The notes: generated by a model from the sequence alone, not told the origin. Positions 10,416 through 18,632 are shown, counted from the first letter of the stretch. The stretch is 34,704 nt of DNA from Chloroflexota bacterium (GCA_005883575.1 VBFH01000071.1:1-34704), one strand, 5' to 3'. Program-made: numbers and translations.

Positions 10416-11501
10416 AAGCAGGGCCAGGAAGCCGAGCTCGGAGGCGATGACCGGCGCCGGTCCCCAGATCGCCACGCCTTCGATCACGACCACGACCGCG
10501 AGGGCGTAGGCCCGGGTCCACATCGGCGTGCCGGCCCGCAGGCAGAACCATCCGGCGAGCCCGAGCATGACCAGGTCGTCGAGGTGCACGTACGGCGTCG
10601 CGAGCATGCTTCCCACCAGCCCGCACGCAAACAGCCACTCGATTCCGCGGTGTCGAAGCCGGTACGCGAGAGCCAGCGCCCACAGCGCGATGATCACCTG
10701 GACGGCTCGCGCGAGGGATGTCGCGCCGAGGAGATAGGCAAGCGTGAACTCTCGATTCACGGGCATCCCCGCCGCGAAGGCAAGACGGGCCTCGTAGGCG
10801 GCCAGGCCTCCGCTTCCCAAGGCGACCGCGGACGCCACGGCGAGAGCCCCAAGCCCGAGCAGGCTTCCCAGGAAGGCGCGGTCCTGACGCGCGGCGAGCA
10901 GGGCGGCCGGGACGAGGAACGCAAGCTGCGGCTTCAAAACAAGCGGCGCCAGAGCGAGGCCTGCCCACAGCGGACGGTTGGCGCGCAGCAGCGCGTACGA
11001 TCCCGCGACCCCGAGCGCGACGAAAAGTCCTGGCTGGCCGAGCTGCAGCGCGTAGATCGCCGGCAGCCAGCCGACGGCGGCCGCGAGATGGATGACGCGC
11101 GCGCGACCCGATCCTGGAGCCGCCAGGTACCAGGTCAATCCGAGCGCGGCCAGCAGCAGCGCACTCCACGTCCAGTAGGCGGCGGGGTACGGAAGCGCTG
11201 TCAACGGCGCCGCCGACCAGGCGACCGGCGGCGGGCTGATGTAGCGGGCGAGCTCGGCGATCGTGATGCGGGAACCAATCGCGTTGAGCTCCGCTTGCTG
11301 AAGGCCCAGGTCGTAGATCGATCCCCATCCGTGCCCTAGACCGATGCGTGCCGCGGCGTAGTAGAAGGTGAAGTCATTGTGGAAGTGATCCGCGGCGTAT
11401 GCCGAAGCCCACTGGTATAGGTCGAAGATGGCAAACAGGCCCGCGGTGACGGCGCCGGCGGCAGTCCCGAGGTTGCGCCATCTTGGGGAAGGGCTCATCA
11501 A
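10275..11501 (-). CDS. GT87-like (DUF2029) polytopic glycosyltransferase
   Basis: About 408 residues with roughly ten membrane helices. The first extracytoplasmic loop has N-D-F-T-F-Y-Y-A-A-A then I-Y-D, the acidic loop pattern of GT-C enzymes of the GT87/DUF2029 (polyprenyl-phosphomannose-dependent mannosyltransferase) type. The hydrophobic part ends near L-S-I-A-A-L-K; the remaining ~47 residues are hydrophilic and lie antisense to the ABC permease, so they look like run-through to the next available stop. The start is TTG 11501, 6 nt after a TAACCT box, or the ATG immediately following at 11498. It is likely to act in glycan or glycolipid assembly at the membrane. The precise donor and acceptor are unknown. 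Confidence 0.85.
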   Translation of the reverse strand: MMSPSPRWRNLGTAAGAVTAGLFAIFDLYQWASAYAADHFHNDFTFYYAAARIGLGHGWGSIYDLGLQQAELNAIGSRITIAELARYISPPPVAWSAAPLTALPYPAAYWTWSALLLAALGLTWYLAAPGSGRARVIHLAAAVGWLPAIYALQLGQPGLFVALGVAGSYALLRANRPLWAGLALAPLVLKPQLAFLVPAALLAARQDRAFLGSLLGLGALAVASAVALGSGGLAAYEARLAFAAGMPVNREFTLAYLLGATSLARAVQVIIALWALALAYRLRHRGIEWLFACGLVGSMLATPYVHLDDLVMLGLAGWFCLRAGTPMWTRAYALAVVVVIEGVAIWGPAPVIASELGFLALLSIAALKHDDRDTQQDGAEAKHDGRLQRNREHLSVDGQAEAVDVRQA

Positions 11502-11507
11502 GCGCGC

Positions 11508-11513
11508 AGGTTA
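11508..11513 (-). promoter_or_regulatory. Candidate -10 box (TAACCT) for the GT87-like gene
   Basis: TAACCT on the minus strand, 6 nt before TTG 11501 and 9 nt before ATG 11498. It shares bases with the opposing box of the GNAT gene within AGGTTACCT. Confidence 0.4.
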
Positions 11514-11517
11514 CCTT
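11512..11517 (+). promoter_or_regulatory. Candidate -10 box (TACCTT) for the GNAT gene
   Basis: TACCTT lies 5 nt before ATG 11523. Only 21 bp separate the divergent starts, so any promoter must lie here or inside the opposite gene. Confidence 0.35.
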
Positions 11518-11522
11518 TTGCG

Positions 11523-12059
11523 ATGGTGACTTCAATCGGTTTTGAGCCCCGGGTCGTCGATCTGAGGGACCGGACGAAAGTCCACCTCCGCCCGATCGCG
11601 CCCCAAGACGAGCCGCTGCTTCACGAGGCGGTCGCGGCGATGTCAGAGAGGACCGTCTACTTCAGGTTCTTCTCCCCGATCAAGCGGATGTCCGACGCGC
11701 TCGCGCACCGGCTCGCGGTCGTGGACTACAACGACAGATTTGCGCTCGTCGCCACCCACAAAGCGGCCTCGAAAGAGCGGATCGTCGGGGTGGCGCGGTA
11801 TGACCGGGCGCGCGCCACCGACGTGGCGGAGGTCGCCGTGGCCGTGATCGATGAGTTCCAGCGCCGCGGGCTGGGCAGCGTGCTGCTGGCGGAGCTGGCG
11901 CGAGTCGCGAGAGACCACGGCATCAAGACCTTCCAGCTGATCGTGCTGCCGGAGAATCGCGAGATGCTCGCCCTGCTGCGCAAGTTGGGCTGGATCCACC
12001 AGGCGAAGGTGGTCGGCGGCGTGTACGAGATCTCGTTCGACATTCCCGAGACCGCATGA
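11523..12059 (+). CDS. GNAT acetyltransferase (Pat-like catalytic domain)
   Basis: 178 residues, a single GNAT domain. Acetyl-CoA pyrophosphate loop Q113-R-R-G-L-G118. The N-terminal block (L-R-P-I at 22-25, then V-Y-F-R-F-F-S-P near 45-52) resembles the catalytic domain of Pat/PatZ-type protein lysine acetyltransferases, but no cAMP-binding or acyl-CoA-synthetase-like domain is attached. Protein acetylation is a reasonable guess, not a demonstrated role. Its stop overlaps the LysE-type exporter start (ATGA), so the two are co-translated. Confidence 0.88.
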   Translation: MVTSIGFEPRVVDLRDRTKVHLRPIAPQDEPLLHEAVAAMSERTVYFRFFSPIKRMSDALAHRLAVVDYNDRFALVATHKAASKERIVGVARYDRARATDVAEVAVAVIDEFQRRGLGSVLLAELARVARDHGIKTFQLIVLPENREMLALLRKLGWIHQAKVVGGVYEISFDIPETA

Positions 12060-12682
12060 TCGACGCCACGCTGCTCGCCTTCGCAGGCGTCTCGCTGCTC
12101 CTCGCAGTGACGCCCGGGCCGGATATGGCTGTGGTGACGAAAAACGCGCTCGCGCATGGGCGCCGCGGCGTGGTGCTGACGACAAGCGGCATCGCGCTGG
12201 CGCTCGTGATCTGGGTGACGGCTACTGCGGTGGGGTTGTCAGCGCTCTTGCGTACCTCGGGCGAGGTCCTTTTCGCCCTCAAGATCATCGGCGCATGCTA
12301 TCTCGCCTACCTGGGCCTGAGGACGCTGATCGAGTCGCTCGCGCAGCCGAGCAACTTTCTGGCCGTTACGCCACCGGCCGCCCCGGCGCAGGCGGTCTTC
12401 AGGCAAGGATTTCTTTCCGCCATCAGCAACCCCAAGCTGGGTGTGTTCTTTGTCACGTTCCTGCCCCAGTTCGTGCTCCCGGGCCAGGCGGTGCTGCCTC
12501 GATTGCTGGAGCTCGGCGTGATCTTCGCGGTGATCGGCTGGTTATGGATGAATCTCTACGGGTTGTTCGTCACCAGGCTTCGCGAAGTCATCACGACGTC
12601 GCGCGTGCGGCAGTGGATGCAGCGCGTGACGGCGGTCGTGCTCCTGGGGTTCGGTGCTCGCCTCGCCCTAGAGCGGGGGTAA
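12056..12682 (+). CDS. LysE/RhtB-family amino-acid exporter
   Basis: 208 residues, six-helix LysE-type translocator with the family motif T-P-G-P-D at 19-23 and the typical S-N-P-K loop in the middle. Such proteins export amino acids such as lysine, homoserine or threonine; the substrate cannot be read. The ATG at 12056 overlaps the GNAT stop by 4 nt. It ends facing the convergent zinc-ribbon gene. Confidence 0.92.
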   Translation: MIDATLLAFAGVSLLLAVTPGPDMAVVTKNALAHGRRGVVLTTSGIALALVIWVTATAVGLSALLRTSGEVLFALKIIGACYLAYLGLRTLIESLAQPSNFLAVTPPAAPAQAVFRQGFLSAISNPKLGVFFVTFLPQFVLPGQAVLPRLLELGVIFAVIGWLWMNLYGLFVTRLREVITTSRVRQWMQRVTAVVLLGFGARLALERG

Positions 12683-12868
12683 GAGATCCGCCGGGAGACT
12701 CGGTCGACGATCCATCGGCCTCGACGCCCGGGCTACGCTGAAGCCTGCGTCGACTCCTGCGCGCGCTTGGTCGCGCATCTACGTGAAGCGCTCCCTCGCG
12801 TGCTCGTCGTCTCCTTGGCTCCGGGCGCCGAAGGCCGCGTCTTGTCGAGCTCGCCTCCCGTCGGATCT
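12683..12868. other. Intergenic region between convergent genes
   Basis: 186 bp between the LysE-type stop and the zinc-ribbon gene stop. I see no credible gene, tRNA or terminator hairpin with a T tract. Short open frames here are shadows continuing from neighbouring genes. Confidence 0.5.
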
Positions 12869-13648
12869 CTAGCCCCAGACGAACTCTGTGCACAGGTAGT
12901 CGACCTCCTGGCCTTCGGCAAGGCCGTTGGGAAAATTCTTGGTGTCGGCCGGGTCGGAGGCAAACACCACCACGGTGACGCTGTGCTGGGTGGCGGCGAT
13001 GATCCCGATCCGGACCCTGGTCGCGGTCTGCGAGGTGCCCACCAGGTTGGCCGAGTAGACGGCGCCGACGCCCTGCACCTCCCCGATGTGCGCGCCCTTC
13101 AAGGGCTTGACCAGCGTCACATCCTGCCACTTCGCCGTCGACAGACCGGCCACGGTCGCCTGCAGCGCCTGGTCGGCAGATGTCGATTTGGACCCTGTGA
13201 CCTGGACGGTCCCCAACCTCGTCCCCAGCGTGATCCCGTTGGCGTCCTTTTGGCGCACCGTCCACCGCGACGAATAGTTGACCTGGAAGTCGTAAGCGGC
13301 GCTTCGGAACGATGCTTCCTCCGGCAGCGGCGAGATGAACTTCGGCGCGCAGTTCACGGTGCAGGGCGGATGGCTGTTGCGCGCGAACTGCGAGACGGCG
13401 ATCCCGCCGACGACAAGCGCCACCGCGATGAGGACCGCGATCAGGACGCCGGCGATCAACACAGGTGCGAGCTTCGCCTGGCCCAGCGTGGGATAGGTGG
13501 CCGGCGGCGCCGGCGAATAGCGGTACACGGGCGGTGGGGCGACGGCCTGAAGCAGCACTGGTGTCCCGCATGTCCCGCAGAAGCTCGCGCCCGGTGGGAG
13601 GCGAGCGCCGCATCGGCCGCAATGGCGCACTGGCGCTGCGACCGCCAT
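12869..13648 (-). CDS. Zinc-ribbon single-pass membrane protein, unknown function
   Basis: 259 residues. N-terminal zinc ribbon with C10-x2-C13 and C24-x2-C27, a Pro/Tyr-rich linker, one membrane helix at ~61-86, then an extracytoplasmic domain of ~170 residues with C-T-V-N-C just after the helix and a Y-x-F-x-V-x-Y-x-S-x-W start. The ectodomain is not recognised with confidence; its pattern recalls small lipoprotein-like beta domains. The ATG at 13648 has GGGAGGGG just upstream and overlaps the stop of the PrsW-like gene by one base (TGATG). It is the last gene of a five-gene overlapping operon. The longer upstream frame is a shadow of the PrsW-like gene. Confidence 0.8.
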   Translation of the reverse strand: MAVAAPVRHCGRCGARLPPGASFCGTCGTPVLLQAVAPPPVYRYSPAPPATYPTLGQAKLAPVLIAGVLIAVLIAVALVVGGIAVSQFARNSHPPCTVNCAPKFISPLPEEASFRSAAYDFQVNYSSRWTVRQKDANGITLGTRLGTVQVTGSKSTSADQALQATVAGLSTAKWQDVTLVKPLKGAHIGEVQGVGAVYSANLVGTSQTATRVRIGIIAATQHSVTVVVFASDPADTKNFPNGLAEGQEVDYLCTEFVWG

Positions 13649-14781
13649 CACACCCCTCCCGCGAGCCGGATCCGATGTTGTTTCGGCGCCGCCGCCCGTG
13701 CCGCCCCGCACGACGGGCAAAACGCCATCGTCGGCACCACCCGATGACACTCCGGGCATGGCGCGTCGAGTCCGATTTCGTGCTCGACTCCCTCGACGAG
13801 CAGTGCGTCGTGGATCACCAGGCGCACATACAAAAGAAGGACGGCGGTCGTTGCGGCGAGGATCACGAAGTCGACGATTAGGTCGTCCACCAGAAACGCC
13901 ATGACCCCCAGCGCGATCTGGACTCCGAATGCAACCACCAGGGCGAACAGGATGCTCGAGTGCCACCTGCGCCCGGCCTGCCGCCGGTCATAGCGGTGCA
14001 GCCAGAGGGCCGCGGTCACCAGCGCGGTGGTACAGGCATTGATCAGGGATACGAACAGTCCGGCGCGCGTCAGGCGCAGGCCCCAGTCGAGGGGCGATCC
14101 CGCCGCGACGAGGGGCCCGGCGAGCAGCGGCCAGAAAGCGGTGAGGGAGCTCGCGAGGGTGAATCCAAGGGCCGACGCGGCGCCGAATGTCAAACCGTCG
14201 AGCGGTTCCCGGAACCTGCCTCGGATGATGTAGAGAAGCAGAGGGCCTCCGAGCATCAGCGCCTGCGCGAGCACAGGTATCGCGACGGCGGCGAGCCCGA
14301 AAGAGGCGTCACGATCGCCGGTCAGGATCAGCTGCGCCAGGGCTCCGCCGGTGACGCTCGTGAAGACGATTCCGAGCACCGCGCCAATCACCATGGTGGC
14401 GCCGACCACCAGCCACGGTTCGTCTTCGTAGATCTCGACCTCGTAGAGGTACAACAGATAAAGGACGGGCAGCACAAACACGGCCGCGGCCGTCGCGGGG
14501 GCGAAGAGATGCAGCGCGGCGAGCATCACGACCACAGCCCCACCTGCGACCAGCGCCACCCGAAACGGTCCGCTCCGGCGGTGGGGTAGGGCTGGAAACA
14601 AGGTCGAGATGATCGACAGATGGGCGACCCGCTCCGCCGGCACCGCAGTGTAGGCGTTCGTCCTCCTCGTGCTGCCGATCGTCAGGTGCGCGCCGCAGTG
14701 GCCGCAGAAGTCGCCCGAGGGCACAGACGAGCCGCAGTGAGGGCACGTGACGAGCGAAGGACCTTCTGCCTGGTCCGTCAT
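13648..14781 (-). CDS. PrsW-like polytopic membrane protein with N- and C-terminal zinc ribbons
   Basis: 377 residues. N-terminal zinc ribbon C13/C16/C26/C29, about nine membrane helices, and a second zinc ribbon at the C-terminus with C342/C345/C355/C358. The membrane core resembles PrsW intramembrane proteases: E-I-Y-E-D-E-P-W at 116-123 and E-P-L-D-G-L-T-F-G-A-A near 192-202. However, the expected E-E-x-x-K segment between them is replaced by Glu-free A-I-P-V-L-A-Q-A-L, and the later catalytic His region reads I-N-A-C-T-T. It may therefore be a non-proteolytic relative. The ATG at 14781 follows AAAGGTGG and overlaps the sedolisin stop (ATGA). Genetic coupling to a protease and a second zinc-ribbon membrane protein suggests a shared envelope complex (inference). 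Confidence 0.75.
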   Translation of the reverse strand: MTDQAEGPSLVTCPHCGSSVPSGDFCGHCGAHLTIGSTRRTNAYTAVPAERVAHLSIISTLFPALPHRRSGPFRVALVAGGAVVVMLAALHLFAPATAAAVFVLPVLYLLYLYEVEIYEDEPWLVVGATMVIGAVLGIVFTSVTGGALAQLILTGDRDASFGLAAVAIPVLAQALMLGGPLLLYIIRGRFREPLDGLTFGAASALGFTLASSLTAFWPLLAGPLVAAGSPLDWGLRLTRAGLFVSLINACTTALVTAALWLHRYDRRQAGRRWHSSILFALVVAFGVQIALGVMAFLVDDLIVDFVILAATTAVLLLYVRLVIHDALLVEGVEHEIGLDAPCPECHRVVPTMAFCPSCGAARAAAPKQHRIRLAGGV

Positions 14782-16382
14782 CCGCCGCCACCTTTGATGT
14801 AGCGGATCCAAGCCGCATCGAGCGCCGCCGCATCCATGCTGCCCCACCCGGTGGTGAAATCCCAGCCTGGCGCAGCCGTATAGCCGAGGTTGTTGCCCAC
14901 CGTCACGTCGTGGAACGGTTTGGGGTCGAGCTTGGACGAGTTCTCGCCGATCCAGTACAGGGCGGGATTGGCAAAACCGACCTGGCGCATCCCCTTCTTG
15001 GTCAGGTCCTGGTTGATCAATGCGGCCGTAGCCGCCCACAGCGGGGTCGCGGCCGACGTCCCTCCGACCTGGCCCTCCTTGCCGCCGAAAACGATATGGA
15101 AACCTGTCAGCGGGTCGGCGTCCGCGGCAACATCGGGCACCTGCCTCAGGCCATGGCCCGCGGCCAGTGATTCGTTCCTCTGATAGTCCGGCTCGGGGTA
15201 GAAGACGCTCGCGCCGCCCCCACTTCCACTCTGGTCGAGGGGACTGCCCCACGCGTATTCCTTGAAGTACACGCCTTGCTCCGACTCGAACACGCTCGTG
15301 CCGCCGACCGCGGTCACCGTCGGCAGGGTCGAGGGAAAGCTGGCGGCCGCGTCCTGGTCCTGGCCGCAGGTGAAGGCGCCGTTGTCGCCGCTGGCGACGA
15401 AATGCGAGATGCCTAGCGCGACCGCGCGGTCCTGGATGGACGCGTAGACGTTGCGAACACCGCTTGGAGTGTCGGGCTCGCACGAACCGAGGCTCTCCGA
15501 GATGACCGTGCCGAGATGCTCGCTCACCATCGCGTCGAACGCGCGATCGGTGTGGCCGAAGTCGCCGGCGGACAGGTAGACCACGAGCTTGGCGGCAGGT
15601 GCGATCGCATGAATGATCTCGAGGTCGAGCGCGGTCTCGCCCTGCGGCTTCTCCGGCGTGCCCCAACTCGGGTCGCGCTTGATGGTTAGCACCGGCGCAA
15701 AGGGCGGCAGCCCGAACTTCGAGGCGAAGCTGTCGAGGTCTTTGAGGTTGGGCAGATCATCGATCTCGGGAAGGATGATGGTCTGGCCGGCGCCGTCGAG
15801 GCCGGAGTCGCGAAGCGGCTTGAGGTTGTAGTAGCTCAAAACATCGGTTGGGGTCAGGCCGCCCGGACGCACCGCATAGCCTCGGGCGCGGCGGTAGTTG
15901 TCGAGGCCGCTGACATCGGCGGCAACCGCAGCCACCGCCTCGGGTAGAAGCGGCTGGTCCCGGGTGGCGTAGAAGGAGGTCCCGTCCGGCATCCGGTAGG
16001 CCTCGATCCGCACGCGCAGCAAGGCCGACACCGCTGGCGCTGGACCGTCCGCGGTGATGAGGCTGGAGGGCGGGCGCCAGCCTGCGCGCAGCCCGGAGCC
16101 GATCAGCACGGACACCGCTCGCTGCACGAGCGACTGGTCGGGGCTGCCCGATCGAAGTCCGAAGTCGAGGCTGACAGTCGTCGTCTCGTCCGCCGGGCCC
16201 AGGTCGACGGCGCTCGCGATTGCCTGCGCCAGGGTCGGAGGAGGCCTGGGGACGGAGATCGGGTTTCCGCTCCCCACTTGCTGGGGAGGCTCAGGATGGG
16301 CGCTTACACAGGCCGACAACGCCACGGCGACGCACGCGAACGCCGCCGCAGCCAGCCGGAACTTGTGGAGGGCATTTTTCAC
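14778..16382 (-). CDS. Sedolisin (S53 family) serine-carboxyl protease, lipoprotein form
   Basis: 534 residues from a GTG at 16382 that overlaps the upstream GNAT stop (GTGA). The N-terminus K-N-A-L-H-K-F-R, hydrophobic stretch and lipobox L-S-A-C25 indicate a lipoprotein. A prodomain spans ~35-175. The catalytic domain has E249 and D253 (E-T-A-L-D), oxyanion D333 (S-G-D-N-G) and nucleophile S443 (G-G-T-S-A-A-T-P), with the C-terminal Ca2+ site at D492 (H-D-V-T-x-G) and D508 (G-W-D-F-T-T-G-W-G). All catalytic residues are present. Family members are pro-enzymes that self-activate at low pH. Membrane tethering and close coupling with the two zinc-ribbon membrane proteins suggest envelope proteolysis, not free secretion. 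Confidence 0.92.
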   Translation of the reverse strand: MKNALHKFRLAAAAFACVAVALSACVSAHPEPPQQVGSGNPISVPRPPPTLAQAIASAVDLGPADETTTVSLDFGLRSGSPDQSLVQRAVSVLIGSGLRAGWRPPSSLITADGPAPAVSALLRVRIEAYRMPDGTSFYATRDQPLLPEAVAAVAADVSGLDNYRRARGYAVRPGGLTPTDVLSYYNLKPLRDSGLDGAGQTIILPEIDDLPNLKDLDSFASKFGLPPFAPVLTIKRDPSWGTPEKPQGETALDLEIIHAIAPAAKLVVYLSAGDFGHTDRAFDAMVSEHLGTVISESLGSCEPDTPSGVRNVYASIQDRAVALGISHFVASGDNGAFTCGQDQDAAASFPSTLPTVTAVGGTSVFESEQGVYFKEYAWGSPLDQSGSGGGASVFYPEPDYQRNESLAAGHGLRQVPDVAADADPLTGFHIVFGGKEGQVGGTSAATPLWAATAALINQDLTKKGMRQVGFANPALYWIGENSSKLDPKPFHDVTVGNNLGYTAAPGWDFTTGWGSMDAAALDAAWIRYIKGGGG

Positions 16383-17256
16383 GGGAAGGTAGCTTCCCAG
16401 ACCTCGGCCTCCGCAGCCACCTCGAAACCGATCTTTCGATAGACGTCGTACGCCCGCATCGGGCTCCGGCCGTCCACATAGAGCGAAGCGTGCCGCGCCC
16501 CAGCGCCCCGCAGGCGCCGCAACAAGTCGGCCACCAGCCAGGTCGCAAGTCCTCGCCTGCGGTGCGCAAGCAGCGTCCCGACCGAGCTGACAAGGCCCAC
16601 CGGCTGTGGTCTTGGATCCTCGCCGTAGTCCTCGACCTCGCCGATCGCCATCGCCGCCGGCGAACGACCGGCGGAGGTGACGGCCATGAGGCACAGAGCC
16701 GGCGTCCGATCGCCGACGATCTCTCCTTCGCCGCGTGGCGCAAACCGCCAGTGATCGGCGAAGGTGCGATTGAACATGTGCTCCCAGGATCCTGGCGGCA
16801 TCGTCGTCGCGTCCGCCAACTCATAACCCGGGACCGCTCCGCTCCGCGGCAGGTCGTCGATGCCCCGGTCCATCCGCCACCAGGGCCGCACCAGCTCCAG
16901 GCCCACGTCTCCGAGGCGATGGCCGCGGCCTTTGCCGACAAACACCTGGGCGACGGAACGCCGGCCGCCCGCGAGAGTTGGACGCCCCACCTCGCGAGCT
17001 CGACGAACAGGTCGGGTTCGCCGGCCGCGTAGACGTTGGTCAGGATCCCATCCGGCGAGGAGCGGCTCATCACGAGCACGGAGCCGACGATCCGGCCGTC
17101 GCTTTCGACGACGCGCGACTTCGCCTCCCAATCGAAGCGCCCGAGCATCCGCCGCAGCGATCTCTCGTTGGGCAGCATATCCTGGCGTCCTTCCGCCACC
17201 TCCCTTCGCCATAGCTCCATGAGGCGGGGAATGTCTTCCTGGCTGCCGGGCCTCAT
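16379..17256 (-). pseudogene. Double-GNAT acetyltransferase, interrupted by a frameshift
   Basis: The N-terminal half (from ATG 17256, M-R-P-G-S-Q-E-D-I-P-R-L) is coding-like until about A-A-G-V-P-S near 16955. The C-terminal half (V-A-Q-V-F-V-G-K-G onward) continues in another frame to the stop at 16379. The jump equals one missing base (or two extra) between about 16945 and 16975. Restored length is about 292 residues with two GNAT domains, as in MshD-like proteins. The second domain has an acetyl-CoA loop R-R-R-G-L-A and ends A-Y-D-V-Y-R-K-I-G-F. Both ends keep tight overlaps: ATGA with the CDF stop and GTGA into the sedolisin. No classical slippery heptamer is visible, so a recent mutation or a sequencing error is likelier than programmed frameshifting. 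Confidence 0.75.
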
Positions 17257-18626
17257 GCCGTCACGCGCGTGACGACCTCGTGCGTTTCGGGAATTTCGCG
17301 GCGAATCATCTCCTCGAGCTCGCTCTCGATCCGATGCGCGTGCTCCAGGCTGATCTCACCTGAGACTTCGGCCACGACGTGAGCGTGGATCTGGCCGTGG
17401 CGATCGCTCAGCTCGACGTCCGAGCACCGCTTGACCTCGAGATGCGACTCGACGACGGCGCGGATTCGCGTCGCAAGGTGCGCATTGCGGGCAGTCACAT
17501 CCTCGCCCGGGACGAAGTCGGGATCCATCGGCTCGAGGTGGATGTCGATACGCGTCACATCGGGCAGCTCGGCGCGAATCGACTGCTCGAGAGCGCGACT
17601 CGTCTTCGACGCCTCAGCCAGGGTCTCGTCACCGGGCAGCTTCGCATGCATGGTCAGGTGGAGCGACCCATCGGCCTCTCTTTCGACAGTGACGTTGTGC
17701 AGGTCGCGCACGCCCCCGTTTCGGGCAGCCGCCGCGTGGATGCGCTCGACCAGATCGCCTCGCTGCTCCTGACCCTCGACCGCGACCGCCAGGTCGAGGC
17801 GTGGCAGGACCCCTCGAGCCTTCTCCTTGACGTCCTTGACGAGCGCGCTTGCGGCCTCGACCGACAGCATTCGCCCGGTCGCGATGCTGGAGTCCCCGAT
17901 CAGGTTGGGGCCGGACCGGCGCACTCGGACGGACCGCACCTCTCGCACCCCATCAACGGCCTGGATCGCCTCGCGTAGCTGTTCTTCGGCGCCGGCCGGC
18001 GCGCGGTCGATCAAGATGTCGCCTGAGCGCCACGCCAGGAGTCCCGCTGCTCGGGCGACGATGCCCGCAACGAGCAGCGCAGCGACCGAGTCGGCCCAGC
18101 TGAGCCCCAATCGCACGCCGATCAGTCCGGCGATCACACCCAGCGTGGCGAGCACATCGGAGAGGCGGTTGGTGGCGTCCGCGAGCATGGCTTCGCTCGA
18201 CGCCTGGCGGCCAACGCGCCGCAGTATCGCTCCGCGTGCGCCTTCGATCACGAGTGTCGCGATCAGGAGCGCGAATGCGTAGCCGGCGGGGTTGACAACT
18301 CCGCCTCCGGCACCAAGGCGGCGGATGGCCTCGAAAGCGATCAGCGCCGCCGTGACCAGCAGCAGAACGCCCTCGGCGAACGCGGCCAGGTTCTCGGTCC
18401 GGCCATGACCGTAGGGGTGCTCGGGGTCGGCCGGCTTGCGCGAGGTACGCAGCGCCACGAGCGTGAAACCGCTTGCGGCGAGGTCGAGAAATGAGTGCAC
18501 GGCCTCGCTGAGGATCCCCAGGCTGCCGGTGAGAATCCCGACTACGACCTTGCCCAGGACAAGACAGACACCGATGACCACCGAGCCGAGCGCGACGAGC
18601 TCTGGTCGCTGCTCTAGCCGCTTCAC
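17253..18626 (-). CDS. Cation diffusion facilitator with three C-terminal domains
   Basis: 457 residues versus ~300 for standard CDF proteins. Six membrane helices lie in the first ~205 residues, with H44-x3-D48 in helix 2, D-P-E-H-P-Y-G-H-G at 66-74, and N152-x3-D156 in helix 5, where zinc transporters usually have H-x3-D. The rest looks like three tandem ferredoxin-like cytoplasmic modules (about 210-290, 300-375, 385-457), each with a V-x-x-I-D/H-x-H/V-E-type strand pattern. It exports divalent cations by proton exchange; the Asn substitution makes the metal uncertain. GTG 18626 is preceded by TAAAGT at 6 nt, suggesting leaderless transcription. It is the first gene of the five-gene operon. 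Confidence 0.9.
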   Translation of the reverse strand: MKRLEQRPELVALGSVVIGVCLVLGKVVVGILTGSLGILSEAVHSFLDLAASGFTLVALRTSRKPADPEHPYGHGRTENLAAFAEGVLLLVTAALIAFEAIRRLGAGGGVVNPAGYAFALLIATLVIEGARGAILRRVGRQASSEAMLADATNRLSDVLATLGVIAGLIGVRLGLSWADSVAALLVAGIVARAAGLLAWRSGDILIDRAPAGAEEQLREAIQAVDGVREVRSVRVRRSGPNLIGDSSIATGRMLSVEAASALVKDVKEKARGVLPRLDLAVAVEGQEQRGDLVERIHAAAARNGGVRDLHNVTVEREADGSLHLTMHAKLPGDETLAEASKTSRALEQSIRAELPDVTRIDIHLEPMDPDFVPGEDVTARNAHLATRIRAVVESHLEVKRCSDVELSDRHGQIHAHVVAEVSGEISLEHAHRIESELEEMIRREIPETHEVVTRVTA

Positions 18627-18632
18627 GGCTTC

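Noticed and set aside
12767-13747. 326-residue open frame on the plus strand
   Set aside because: Gly/Asp/Arg-rich shadow of the zinc-ribbon protein and the end of the PrsW-like gene.
16945-16975. Programmed -1 ribosomal frameshifting in the double GNAT gene
   Set aside because: No slippery heptamer or clear downstream structure seen; a base loss or sequencing error is simpler.
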